This document shows, one piece after another, positions 17,228 through 24,705 of a stretch of 64,000 nucleotides of DNA. The first letter of the stretch is position 1. Each line of letters opens with the position of its first letter. The translations under genes and the position numbers were made by a program. The notes under the pieces were generated by a model, which had not been told where the DNA came from, did not search any database, and saw nothing but the letters and a program-made list of their open reading frames with translations. This DNA comes from QPJE01 sp051747745. GTDB lineage: Bacteria > Bacillota > Halanaerobiia > Halanaerobiales > Halanaerobiaceae. Location of the stretch: positions 16,530-80,529 of the forward strand of contig JBNJGL010000002.1 of assembly GCA_051747745.1 (NCBI GenBank). Reading direction: 5' to 3'.

Positions 17228-17661
17228 TTCTAGAAACAAATATAGATGATATGAGCGGAGAAATATATTCTTATCTTTTTCCAGAATTATTTGCCGAAGG
17301 AGCACTGGACGTTTATTTAACAAATATATTTATGAAAAAAAATCGTCCTGCTCAAAAACTCAGCGTTCTGTGTTTAGAAGAAAAAAGAGAACAGATAGAA
17401 AAATTAATTTTTACAGAAACTACAACACTGGGTATCAGGAGATATCAGGTTGAACGAAGCTGTCTTGAGCGAAAAAATTTCACATTTAAATCTTCTCTCG
17501 GGGAAGTGAGAATTAAGGCAGCCTATATGGATGGCGAAGAGATTAAATTTGCTCCAGAATATGAAGACTGCAGAAAACTGGCCCGGGAAAATGATTTACC
17601 TCTTAAAAATGTTTATGATCTTATTAAAAAAGAAGCTTTGAATAATGTTTTTAACAAATAA
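17212..17661 (+). CDS. larC: LarC, nickel insertion protein, 3' frame (LarC2), reached by -1 frameshift
   Basis: This frame is in the -1 register to larC1 and is open from 17206. After the slip it reads TEELLILETNIDDMSGE, which is the normal LarC sequence across the domain boundary, then about 140 residues of the C-terminal domain. The first ATG (17251) lies inside the conserved ETNIDDM motif and has no ribosome site, so independent initiation is unlikely. The product is therefore the LarC1-LarC2 fusion plus a shorter LarC1. A strong terminator follows. Confidence 0.85.
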   Translation, partial: TEELLILETNIDDMSGEIYSYLFPELFAEGALDVYLTNIFMKKNRPAQKLSVLCLEEKREQIEKLIFTETTTLGIRRYQVERSCLERKNFTFKSSLGEVRIKAAYMDGEEIKFAPEYEDCRKLARENDLPLKNVYDLIKKEALNNVFNK

Positions 17662-17689
17662 AAAGCATATAAAAAGAAAATAAGTGCTG

Positions 17690-17725
17690 AGTGCCTGGTT
17701 TTTTCATCTACCAGGCACTTTTTTC
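17690..17725 (+). terminator. Rho-independent terminator after larC
   Basis: AGTGCCTGGT (17690-17699) pairs perfectly with ACCAGGCACT (17710-17719), followed by TTTTTTCTTTTT. Confidence 0.92.
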
Positions 17726-17762
17726 TTTTTAAAAGAGGTTTTTTTAATTAAATACAGAATAG

Positions 17763-17807
17763 TATTATATAGTAGCACGAATTTTATTTTCGTGCTACTA
17801 TATAATA
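17763..17807 (+). promoter_or_regulatory. Candidate NikR operator (long inverted repeat) before nikR
   Basis: Two perfect 19-bp arms (17763-17781 and 17789-17807) are separated by TTTTATT. Inside them GTAGCAC-N13-GTGCTAC has the same architecture as the NikR sites described in other bacteria (GTGTTAC-N13/14-GTAACAC; GTATGA-N16-TCATAC in E. coli). It ends just before the nikR ribosome site, so it probably mediates autorepression by nickel-bound NikR and control of the transporter downstream. Lack of a T-run argues against a terminator. Confidence 0.7.
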
Positions 17808-17821
17808 GAGGAGGTGTTTTT

Positions 17822-18265
17822 GTGTCCAGCTTAAAGCGTTTTGGAGTTTCAATAGATGAAGAACTTTTGAAACGTTTTGATAAGATTAATGAAGGAGTTT
17901 ATAATAACCGTTCTGAAGCAATAAGGGATTTGATTAGAGAAAAAATAATAGCAGAAGAAAATAAAACAGATGAATCGATTGTGGTAGGGACTTTAACACT
18001 TATTTATGACCACCACAAATCCGGTTTAACTGATAAAATGAATAAACTGCAGCATGACTATCACTGTATGTTTAAGTCCAACCTTCATCTGCATTTGAAC
18101 CATGACTACTGTCTGGAAGTGATAGTAGTTGAAGGTAAGATGAAAAAACTGAATGAGGTCACAAGAAGACTCATTGCACTGAAGGGAGTTAAACATGGAG
18201 AACTTACAGTTGCTAATATAAAAGATATGGAGGATAAGCAGTATGATAGAGAGAGGTACTGGTAA
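17822..18265 (+). CDS. nikR: NikR nickel-responsive transcription regulator
   Basis: This is a 147-residue ribbon-helix-helix repressor. Residues 1-45 (KRFGVSIDEELLKRFD, NRSEAIRDLIRE) form the DNA-binding domain. The C-terminal ACT-like domain has the nickel ligands seen in NikR: an HH pair near 63 and the HLHLNHDYC block near 88-98, whose last cysteine is a square-planar ligand. GTG 17822 is 7 nt after GAGGAGG. The frame extends upstream without a start that makes sense. It overlaps the transporter binding protein by 23 nt, so regulator and transporter share an operon. Confidence 0.93.
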   Translation: MSSLKRFGVSIDEELLKRFDKINEGVYNNRSEAIRDLIREKIIAEENKTDESIVVGTLTLIYDHHKSGLTDKMNKLQHDYHCMFKSNLHLHLNHDYCLEVIVVEGKMKKLNEVTRRLIALKGVKHGELTVANIKDMEDKQYDRERYW

Positions 18266-19295
18266 GATTGTATTATTTGTTTTAATTGTTATATTTGTTT
18301 TTGGTAATTTTGCTGCTGCTCGAGAAATAACTGACCTGGCCGGTAGAACTGTTGAAATACCCGAGGAAGTGGATAAAATTGCTGCTGCTGGCCCGGGTAG
18401 TTTAAGAATTATAGTATATCTGCAGGCAGACAATTTAGTGGCAGGAGTTGAGGAGTTTGAAAAGAGAAATCAGCAGAGGCCGTATATCCTGGCAAAAAAT
18501 GAGCTAACTCAACTGCCTGTTATAGGTCCTCAATTTGGTGGAGATGCAGAACTAATTGCTTCGGTTAATCCTGACCTTATCATTATGTCCTATATACCTG
18601 CATCGGAAGCAGATAAAATGACTGAAAAAACAGGTATCCCGGTTGTTTTAATCAATGATGGTTCAGCCGGGTCTATGGCAGAAAATGAAATGATTGCAGC
18701 TGTAGAATTTCTCGCTGATATACTGGATAAAAAAGAAAGAGCTGCTGAAATGAAAGAAAAATATTTGGATTATAAATCAGATTTAAAAAGAAGAGTGAAG
18801 CTATCTAAAGCTGAACCTTCTAAAAAAATATACATAGGTGGGATAGGATTTAAAGGAGCTCAGGGAATTACATCTACTGAAACAGATTATCTTCCTTTTA
18901 GATATCTTAACATAGAAAATGCAGCTTCTCAAAAAGGTGGAGGTAATATAATGATCAGCAGAGAACAGCTTCTGCTGTGGGATCCTGAGGTTATTTTTGT
19001 AGATCAGGGAGGTATTAATCTGGTTAAAAAAGATTTAAAAAGACCTGAAATTCAGTATTTAAGTGCTGTAAAAAATGATGATTTATTTGCACTTCTCCCT
19101 TATAATCACTATACGACTAATTTTGCAACTCTCCTTGCTGATGCTTATTATATAGGGAAAATAGTTTATCCAGATAATTTTAAGGATATTGAGCCTTCTC
19201 AAAAAGCAGATGAAATTTATAATTTTTTTGTTGGAGAAGAAGTTTATGGAGATATGGCAGAGATATTTGGCGGTTTCGGCAGGGTAAATTTTTAG
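18243..19295 (+). CDS. Metal ABC transporter substrate-binding protein, probably nickel
   Basis: This is a 350-residue periplasmic binding protein of the BtuF/FepB fold (PF01497) with an N-terminal signal segment (IVLFVLIVIFVFGNFAAA). It starts with REITDLAGRTVEIPEEVDKI, the usual opening of the family, which takes iron-siderophores, corrinoids or nickel complexes. Because it overlaps nikR and follows the larEBC cluster, nickel (perhaps as a chelate) is the best guess. The sequence alone does not prove the ligand. GGAGG lies 9 nt before ATG 18243. Confidence 0.82.
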   Translation: MIERGTGKIVLFVLIVIFVFGNFAAAREITDLAGRTVEIPEEVDKIAAAGPGSLRIIVYLQADNLVAGVEEFEKRNQQRPYILAKNELTQLPVIGPQFGGDAELIASVNPDLIIMSYIPASEADKMTEKTGIPVVLINDGSAGSMAENEMIAAVEFLADILDKKERAAEMKEKYLDYKSDLKRRVKLSKAEPSKKIYIGGIGFKGAQGITSTETDYLPFRYLNIENAASQKGGGNIMISREQLLLWDPEVIFVDQGGINLVKKDLKRPEIQYLSAVKNDDLFALLPYNHYTTNFATLLADAYYIGKIVYPDNFKDIEPSQKADEIYNFFVGEEVYGDMAEIFGGFGRVNF

Positions 19296-19310
19296 TGAAG
19301 AGGCTAATTA

Positions 19311-20363
19311 ATGAAAAATAATCATAAAATTATAGAAGACTACGAAAAAAAGAATAAAAAAGTATACTTACTTACAGCTGTACTTTTAGTTTTAATACTT
19401 ATATCTGCTTTTCACAGCCTTATTTCTGGTGCTGCTGACATAGATATAGGAGAACTAATTAGAGCAGTTATTCAGAAAGAAGGAATGATATATAATATTA
19501 TCTGGAATATACGTCTGCCGCGGATTTTAACTGCAGTTCTGGCTGGAATGGGTCTGGCTGTTTCTGGAGCAGTTATGCAGAGCATTTTAAAGAATCCACT
19601 GGGCTCTCCTTTTACACTTGGTATTTCTCATGCTGCTGCATTTGGAGCTGCCTTTGCAATAATTATTCTCGATCTGGGAGGTAGTCTTGTTGATCAGGTC
19701 CTGGGTAATGTGTATATACCGGCCATATCGGCATTTGTTTTTTCTCAGATTGCTATTTTTATTGTAATTTTTTTAGCCAGAAAAAAATCTTCTTCACCAG
19801 AAACGATGGTGCTGGCAGGAATAGCACTTTCCTCACTTTTTACTGCCGGAACAACAGTCCTTCAGTTTTTTGCTGATGATCTGGAACTGGCTTCGGTTGT
19901 TTACTGGACTTTTGGCGACCCAGGTAGAGCCAGCTGGACGCAGATTTTGATCATAGCACTGGCTTTTTTTCTTATATTTTTATATTTTATCTATCAGGCC
20001 TGGAATTACAGTATACTAAATGCTGGCGATGAACTGGCGGTAAGCCTGGGTATAAACACTGAGAAGATAAGACTTTATGGTATGTTTTCGGCTTCTTTAC
20101 TTACAGCAATTATTATATCATTTGTAGGTATAATTGGATTTATAGGCCTTGTAACACCACATATAATCAGGAAGATATCTAAATCGAGCGAGAGATTTCA
20201 TCTTATTAACTCTGCCCTTGCAGGAGGACTGCTGCTAATTCTGGCAGATAATCTTTCCAGAACATTATTTGCTCCAGTAATTTTACCTGTAGGAGTTCTA
20301 ACCTCATTTTTAGGTGCACCGCTTTTTATATATCTCGTTGTTAAAGGGAGGCAGTACTGGTGA
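19311..20363 (+). CDS. FecCD/BtuC-type ABC transporter permease, probably nickel
   Basis: This 350-residue protein has about ten hydrophobic segments and BtuC/FecCD landmarks: IRLPRILTAVLAGMGLAVSGAVMQ, NPLGSPFTLGISHAAAFGA, and GIIGFIGLVTPHIIR, the loop that contacts the ATPase. It works with the flanking binding protein and ATPase. The end overlaps the ATPase GTG start by 4 nt. Nickel specificity is inferred from nikR in the same operon. Confidence 0.87.
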   Translation: MKNNHKIIEDYEKKNKKVYLLTAVLLVLILISAFHSLISGAADIDIGELIRAVIQKEGMIYNIIWNIRLPRILTAVLAGMGLAVSGAVMQSILKNPLGSPFTLGISHAAAFGAAFAIIILDLGGSLVDQVLGNVYIPAISAFVFSQIAIFIVIFLARKKSSSPETMVLAGIALSSLFTAGTTVLQFFADDLELASVVYWTFGDPGRASWTQILIIALAFFLIFLYFIYQAWNYSILNAGDELAVSLGINTEKIRLYGMFSASLLTAIIISFVGIIGFIGLVTPHIIRKISKSSERFHLINSALAGGLLLILADNLSRTLFAPVILPVGVLTSFLGAPLFIYLVVKGRQYW

Positions 20364-21127
20364 TTTTAAATGTAAAACAGCTTCATTTTAGCTATGATAA
20401 AGAAGAAATATTAAAAGACATAAATTTTGAACTAAAAAAAGGGGAACTTCTTACTTTAATTGGGCCCAATGGATCTGGTAAAAGTACAATACTAAAGTGT
20501 ATTAATAGTTATCTAAAGGCAAAAAAAGGGACCGTTGAACTTTTTGATAAAGAAATTAATTCTTACAGTAGAGAAGAGCTGGCCCGGATTATAGCCTATC
20601 TTCCCCAAAAAGATAGTTATAATTTTCCTTTAAATGTTTTTGAAACTGTATTGATGGGTAGAAAACCCCACAGCAGATGGAAAATTAAAGAAGAAGACAA
20701 AAAAATAACTGCTGCTCTAATTTCAGAACTTGGTCTTGAAAAGATTGCCTTTAAAAATATCAATAATTTAAGCGGCGGACAGCAGCAGAAAGTTTTTATA
20801 GCCAGGATGATGGCGCAAAAACCTGAGATCATACTTCTGGATGAACCGACAAATAATCTTGATTTAAGACACCAGCTGGAAATTTTCAAGCTGGTAGAAG
20901 AGCAGACTGAAAAAGGAATTTCAGCAGTGATTACAATGCATGACTTATCACTTGTCAGCCGATATAGTGACAAAATAATTATGCTCAGAGAAGGAAAAGT
21001 ATTTGCTTCTGGAGGAAAAGATATTTTAACAGAAGCCAATATTAGAGAAGTATATGGGGTTCAGGTTAGCTTAAGAAGACATAATGGTAATATGATTATA
21101 ATACCTGAGGATACAGTATGTGTTTGA
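20360..21127 (+). CDS. FecE/BtuD-type ABC transporter ATPase, probably nickel
   Basis: This is a 255-residue ATPase with Walker A GPNGSGKST near residue 37, signature LSGGQQQ near 137 and Walker B IILLDEPTNNLD near 157, then the switch histidine in ITMHDLS. It powers the preceding permease. GTG 20360 overlaps the permease stop, with GGGAGG upstream. It is the last gene of the nikR operon; a 117-nt gap separates it from the next gene. Confidence 0.88.
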   Translation: MILNVKQLHFSYDKEEILKDINFELKKGELLTLIGPNGSGKSTILKCINSYLKAKKGTVELFDKEINSYSREELARIIAYLPQKDSYNFPLNVFETVLMGRKPHSRWKIKEEDKKITAALISELGLEKIAFKNINNLSGGQQQKVFIARMMAQKPEIILLDEPTNNLDLRHQLEIFKLVEEQTEKGISAVITMHDLSLVSRYSDKIIMLREGKVFASGGKDILTEANIREVYGVQVSLRRHNGNMIIIPEDTVCV

Positions 21128-21244
21128 AATAAATTATTAATATGTTTGAAGATGATTTTATATAAATCTCTCAGAAATGCGGCAGTATATATTGGACAGA
21201 CATTGTAGGATATGATATTAATACTTATGAAGGATGTGATTATA

Positions 21245-22327
21245 GTGGAATTTAAAGAAATAGGATATGTAAAAAGCAAATATAAAAAACCTATTGGACC
21301 TGATGAGATGAAAAAAAGCAGAAGTGTAATTGAAATAAAAAAAGAATATCAGCAGGGACTTGATAAGCTGGATGAATATGATTATATTCAGGTTTTGTTT
21401 TATCTACATCATTCAGAAGGGTTTGATCTAATAAGCAGACGCAGAATGGGACCGAAAAGAGGTGTGTTTGCTTCTCGAAGTCCGCGCAGACCCAACCCAA
21501 TAGGAATGACAACGGTGGAAGTATTAAAAATAAAGGATAATAAAATACATGTTTATGGTCTTGATGCAGTAGATATGACACCTGTAATAGATATAAAACC
21601 TTATACACCATTTATGGATACACCGGCATTATCAATGCAGAAAGAAAACCCCCGCTATGAAATTGATAAAATGATTAAGTATAAAAATATGGATGAACTT
21701 CTTCTAAAAGCCGGGGAGTTTCACGGACATTTTTGTCCATACCTTGCTTTAGGTGTGCTGGCAGCTGTTAATGCGGTGCGCAAACTAAATATAAAAGATG
21801 ATGGAATGGAAGAGATGCTGGCAGTTGTTGAGACTAACAGCTGTTTTAGTGATGGCATACAGTATATTAGTGGCTCTACTTTTGGAAATAATGGGCTTAT
21901 TTATAGAGATCTTGGCAAAACTGCCGTCACATTTGTGAAAAGAAATGGTGGTAATATCAGGTATATTTTAAAAGATGAAAAAGATTTTATAAAAGATAAT
22001 TATCCGGAAGCAAAAAGGCTGTTTAATAAAGTTATTGCACAGAGAGAAGGAACAAATGCTGAAAAAGAAAAACTCAAAAAAATGTGGAAAAATATAGCTT
22101 TTGAGATTATCAAAAAGGATGCTGAAGATATATTTAATATATATCAGGATACAGATATAGATATTCCAGAGTATGCTCCGATTTTTGATGACCAGTTTTG
22201 CGAAAAATGTGGAGAAAAAATTATGGCTGCAAAATCGGTAAAAGATGACAGCAGAATTTTATGCAGACTGTGCGCAGAAGCAGAATATTTTCAGGTTGAT
22301 GGAAGTGGAATTGTCAGGAAAAAATAA
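21245..22327 (+). CDS. TrmO-FmdE fusion: tRNA A37 methyltransferase domain plus FmdE domain and zinc ribbon
   Basis: The 360-residue protein has three parts. Residues 1 to about 140 are a TrmO/UPF0066 domain (IGYVKSKYKKPIG, RRPNPIGMTTVEV), which in E. coli uses SAM to methylate t6A37 of threonine tRNA. Residues about 155-300 are an FmdE domain (FHGHFCPYLALGVLAA, ETNSCFSDGIQY) linked with tungsten or molybdenum enzymes. Residues about 318-342 are a CX2C-CX2C zinc ribbon. GTG 21245 is chosen because AAGGATGTGAT, one base from the full anti-SD match, sits 5 nt upstream. The gene lies between nickel and tungstate transporters. The real substrate may not be tRNA. Confidence 0.85.
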   Translation: MEFKEIGYVKSKYKKPIGPDEMKKSRSVIEIKKEYQQGLDKLDEYDYIQVLFYLHHSEGFDLISRRRMGPKRGVFASRSPRRPNPIGMTTVEVLKIKDNKIHVYGLDAVDMTPVIDIKPYTPFMDTPALSMQKENPRYEIDKMIKYKNMDELLLKAGEFHGHFCPYLALGVLAAVNAVRKLNIKDDGMEEMLAVVETNSCFSDGIQYISGSTFGNNGLIYRDLGKTAVTFVKRNGGNIRYILKDEKDFIKDNYPEAKRLFNKVIAQREGTNAEKEKLKKMWKNIAFEIIKKDAEDIFNIYQDTDIDIPEYAPIFDDQFCEKCGEKIMAAKSVKDDSRILCRLCAEAEYFQVDGSGIVRKK

Positions 22328-23066
22328 TATTTTTGATTAACATAAAGCTTATCACTATAATTGATATTGATGCAGTTATTATGATAATTACAGCAGGGCT
22401 ATTTAATTTAATCTGTGCGGAAATAATGCCGGCATATGCCCAGATTACAACAAGGGAAAAGGCTATATCATGATATTTTTCCATTATTCTGATTGTAATA
22501 TATAGTCCTGCCAGAATTCCTGCCAGTGCTGAGAATAGAAAAAAGCTGTTCGGCCAGCTGCTGTTTATATATTTGAGCATCACCATGAAATTTGCAATCG
22601 AGGCAATGCTGGCCCAGGCTGTATAAACGCTGAAGGGAAGTCTGATTGAGAAATATTCCATTGCAGAGTAGTTTTTATATTTATAAGTACGAGTAAATAG
22701 TTTAAAAAGTGTGAGCAGCAGAATAAGAATAAAAAATAATGAAAAATATATCTTTTGGTAATGCCAGGCAAATATCCAGCAGATATTGGCTGCTGATGCG
22801 AGCAGAAAATATGGCCCTGTGGAAAAATAGTCATTAATTTTTTCTTTTGAGCGAAATTGAAATATTACAAAGGCTGTTAAGAGTAAGTAGATAATCCCCC
22901 AGATAGAAAAAGTATATCCAGCCGGTGTAAAAGGATTCTGATATAATTGAGAAACCCCGCCAGTCGTTATATTGTTGATAGGCAGATAATTTGCCAGAAA
23001 ATTGACGGCAACTGTTAATATAAGAGCAGCTGCATTTATATAATTTATAAAACTTTTCTTTTTCAT
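22314..23066 (-). CDS. TspO/MBR-like tryptophan-rich membrane protein
   Basis: This is a 250-residue protein with about eight hydrophobic segments. NFLANYLPINNITTGGVS and PAGYTFSIWGIIYLLL near the N-terminus fit the larger TspO-related family often called tryptophan-rich sensory protein. Its substrate is not known. ATG 23066 is preferred to GTG 23078 because AGGTGA precedes it by 8 nt and includes the GTG. The 3' end overlaps the end of the convergent TrmO-FmdE gene by 14 nt, with no terminator between them. Confidence 0.7.
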   Translation of the reverse strand: MKKKSFINYINAAALILTVAVNFLANYLPINNITTGGVSQLYQNPFTPAGYTFSIWGIIYLLLTAFVIFQFRSKEKINDYFSTGPYFLLASAANICWIFAWHYQKIYFSLFFILILLLTLFKLFTRTYKYKNYSAMEYFSIRLPFSVYTAWASIASIANFMVMLKYINSSWPNSFFLFSALAGILAGLYITIRIMEKYHDIAFSLVVIWAYAGIISAQIKLNSPAVIIIITASISIIVISFMLIKNIIFS

Positions 23067-23284
23067 ATCAACTTTCACCTGCTTTTTTATTTATAATTAC
23101 TATATTTTCAAGTATATCATAATTTTAAAAAAATTCGAATTAAATTAAATAAAATATAGTTCAGCAGTTTAATACACTAAATAATTAATGTAAAAAAATT
23201 GTGTAAATTATACTAAAAAGAGCTTATTTTTCATAAAAAATTTCAATTTATTTTCTTGTTAATACAAAAATAGTATAGTAAAAT

Positions 23285-23408
23285 GAACTTGAACCGACAA
23301 AATGAGTAGATAAGTTCGTTTTCGAGGTCGGTTTGTTTACTAAAAAGGAACAAAGTAGACGTGCAGCGAGAATGTTCCCTTACCAAAATCCAAAATTAAA
23401 GGGAGGGG
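23285..23408 (+). ncRNA. Structured leader with H-type pseudoknot before a 40-residue ORF
   Basis: Two perfect helices interleave: GAACTT (23285-23290) with AAGTTC (23312-23317), and AACCGAC (23292-23298) with GTCGGTT (23327-23333). Downstream, GTTCCCTT (23374-23381) can pair either with GGAAC (23347-23351) or with AAGGGA (23399-23404), which is part of the ribosome site of the next ORF. These mutually exclusive pairings are what a translational riboswitch or protein-binding leader would have. I cannot assign it to a known RNA class. Helices were found by eye, not by folding software. Confidence 0.55.
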
Positions 23409-23416
23409 CATTTAAA

Positions 23417-23539
23417 ATGACAATTTTTAAGCACAAGCAAAATCAAAATGATATTAAGACAAAAAATGTTGACGCCGGAGGATATGATAATCTCAAGAGT
23501 AAAGCATTAGTTGATTATTACATGAATGGTGGATATTAA
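23417..23539 (+). CDS. 40-residue small protein of unknown function
   Basis: ATG 23417 follows GGGAGGGG by 8 nt and opens a 40-codon frame (MTIFKHKQNQNDIKTK at the start, DYYMNGGY at the end). The peptide is hydrophilic, with no signal peptide or membrane segment. The frame extends upstream to TTG 23333, but that would run through the structured leader and has a poorly spaced ribosome site. A strong terminator 33 nt downstream closes this as its own transcription unit. No relative is known to me. Confidence 0.55.
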   Translation: MTIFKHKQNQNDIKTKNVDAGGYDNLKSKALVDYYMNGGY

Positions 23540-23571
23540 AAAAGAATCTATTGTAAAATGAAGTTTTGTTT

Positions 23572-23597
23572 ACCGGAGCTGTAATGCTCCGGTTTTT
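23572..23597 (+). terminator. Rho-independent terminator after the small-protein unit
   Basis: ACCGGAGC (23572-23579) pairs perfectly with GCTCCGGT (23586-23593), with loop TGTAAT and a T-run after it. Confidence 0.92.
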
Positions 23598-23600
23598 CAT

Positions 23601-23629
23601 TTGACATTATATAAAAAATTAGGTAAAAT
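23601..23629 (+). promoter_or_regulatory. Sigma-A-type promoter for the riboswitch-tupABC transcript
   Basis: TTGACA (23601-23606), a 17-nt spacer and TAAAAT (23624-23629) place the transcript start near 23636, about 10 nt before the riboswitch. Confidence 0.75.
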
Positions 23630-23645
23630 AATTATGTAATAAAAA

Positions 23646-23750
23646 TCACATAACTCCGAGTATTTTTGTCCTACGGATGCATCTATGGAGAAGATACCGA
23701 TAGGGTTAAGCAGGAAACTACTTAGCCTCCCGGATTGGAAAGGAGAGATA
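23646..23750 (+). ncRNA. Moco / tungsten-cofactor type riboswitch aptamer
   Basis: The order ACTCCGAG, CTACGGATGCATC, GGGTTAAG, GGAAAC, TAGCCTCCCGGATTGGAAA and GGAGAG matches my memory of the Moco RNA motif, including the ribosome-site-like GGAGAG at its 3' end. TCCG/CGGA and GGAG/CTCC pairings are visible. The downstream genes are the tungstate transporter tupABC, which favours the tungsten-cofactor-sensing branch of this class. Rfam comparison (RF01055) would settle the class. Confidence 0.75.
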
Positions 23751-23753
23751 TTT

Positions 23754-23798
23754 ATGTTTAGATTTATTGGTGCTGACCCACCTTCTACCTTCCGGTAA
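23754..23798 (+). CDS. 14-codon leader ORF between riboswitch and attenuator
   Basis: ATG 23754 follows AAAGGAGAG, the 3' edge of the aptamer, by about 7 nt and encodes MFRFIGADPPSTFR, ending at TAA 23796-23798. Its last codons ACC-TTC-CGG are the 5' arm of the terminator stem. A ribosome finishing this ORF would cover that arm and stop the hairpin from forming. The peptide sequence itself may be irrelevant. Confidence 0.5.
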   Translation: MFRFIGADPPSTFR

Positions 23799-23822
23799 AT
23801 AAGTTGCCCGGAAGTTTTTTTT
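23789..23822 (+). terminator. Attenuator terminator ahead of tupA
   Basis: CTTCCGG (23789-23795) pairs with CCGGAAG (23808-23814), followed by eight T. It lies 55 nt before tupA, after the riboswitch, so it is the probable expression platform. Confidence 0.88.
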
Positions 23823-23877
23823 ATTGTCAGGAATACTGATGTATATGACAGTAATTTATATATACAGGGGGTTGGTT

Positions 23878-24705
23878 ATGAATAAGAAAATATCAATTTT
23901 GTTAATTGTTTTAATAGCTGTAACTGTTTTTGGTGGTATGGCTCTGGCAGAGGAAAGGCTAATTCTGGCTACTACAACAAGTACAGATAATTCAGGTCTA
24001 CTTGAAGAAATTTTACCTGTATTTGAAGAAAAATTTGATGTTAGAGTGGATGTTGTTGCAGTTGGTACAGGTAAGGCGATCAGCCTTGCTGAAAATGGAG
24101 ATGCAGATATCATACTGGTACATGCACGTGAGGCAGAAGATGCTTTTGTAGAAGCTGGATATGGTGTTAATAGAAGAGATGTTATGTACAATGATTTCGT
24201 TGTTCTTGGACCGGCAGATGATCCGGCCGGTGTTAAAGGTGCGAAATCAGCTGTATCGGCACTGGAAAAAATTGCTGATTCAGAGAATAATTTTATCTCC
24301 AGAGGTGATGATTCAGGCACACACAAAAAAGAACTGAGCCTGTGGCAAAAATCTGCAGTTGAACCTTCCGGAAGCTGGTACATGGAAACAGGACAGGGTA
24401 TGGGTGCTAGTATAAATGTAGCCAGTGAAAAAGAAGGATATATTCTGGCTGATAGAGGTACATTTCTTGCCTATAGTGGGGATATAGAGCTAGAAGTGCT
24501 GGTAAGTGGGGATCCGCTTTTATTTAATCCATATGGGATAATTCCTGTAAACCCTGCCTATCATTCTCATGTTAATTATCAAAAAGCAATGGCCTTAGTG
24601 GGATATATAACTTCTCAGGCAGGGCAGCAGATGATTTATAATTACACTAAATATGGTGAAAGGCTGTTTAATCCATCTGCAGTAAAACCAGAAAACTTTA
24701 ATTAA
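23878..24705 (+). CDS. tupA: Tungstate ABC transporter substrate-binding protein TupA
   Basis: This is a 275-residue exported binding protein. The signal peptide is KISILLIVLIAVTVFGGMALA. The mature start ILATTTSTDNSGLL holds the T-T-S oxyanion contacts typical of TupA, and VHAREAEDAFV and SRGDDSGTHKKE follow as in the family. It captures tungstate (possibly molybdate) outside the membrane. ATG 23878 is preceded by GGGGGTTGG; the longer frame from 23824 would bury the signal peptide. It is controlled by the riboswitch upstream. Confidence 0.92.
   Translation: MNKKISILLIVLIAVTVFGGMALAEERLILATTTSTDNSGLLEEILPVFEEKFDVRVDVVAVGTGKAISLAENGDADIILVHAREAEDAFVEAGYGVNRRDVMYNDFVVLGPADDPAGVKGAKSAVSALEKIADSENNFISRGDDSGTHKKELSLWQKSAVEPSGSWYMETGQGMGASINVASEKEGYILADRGTFLAYSGDIELEVLVSGDPLLFNPYGIIPVNPAYHSHVNYQKAMALVGYITSQAGQQMIYNYTKYGERLFNPSAVKPENFN

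Noticed and set aside
17763..17807. Transcription terminator at the long inverted repeat.
   Set aside because: No T-run follows, it lies just before a ribosome site, and a clear terminator already stands at 17690-17725.
18243..21127. Iron-siderophore or vitamin B12 transporter as first guess for the BtuFCD-type system.
   Set aside because: The family allows it, but nikR overlaps the first gene and larEBC lies upstream. A separate BtuF-like gene sits in the corrinoid operon.
23333..23416. N-terminal extension of the small protein from TTG 23333.
   Set aside because: It would be translated through the pseudoknot and switching helices, with a site only 4 nt away. The ATG at 23417 has a far better ribosome site.
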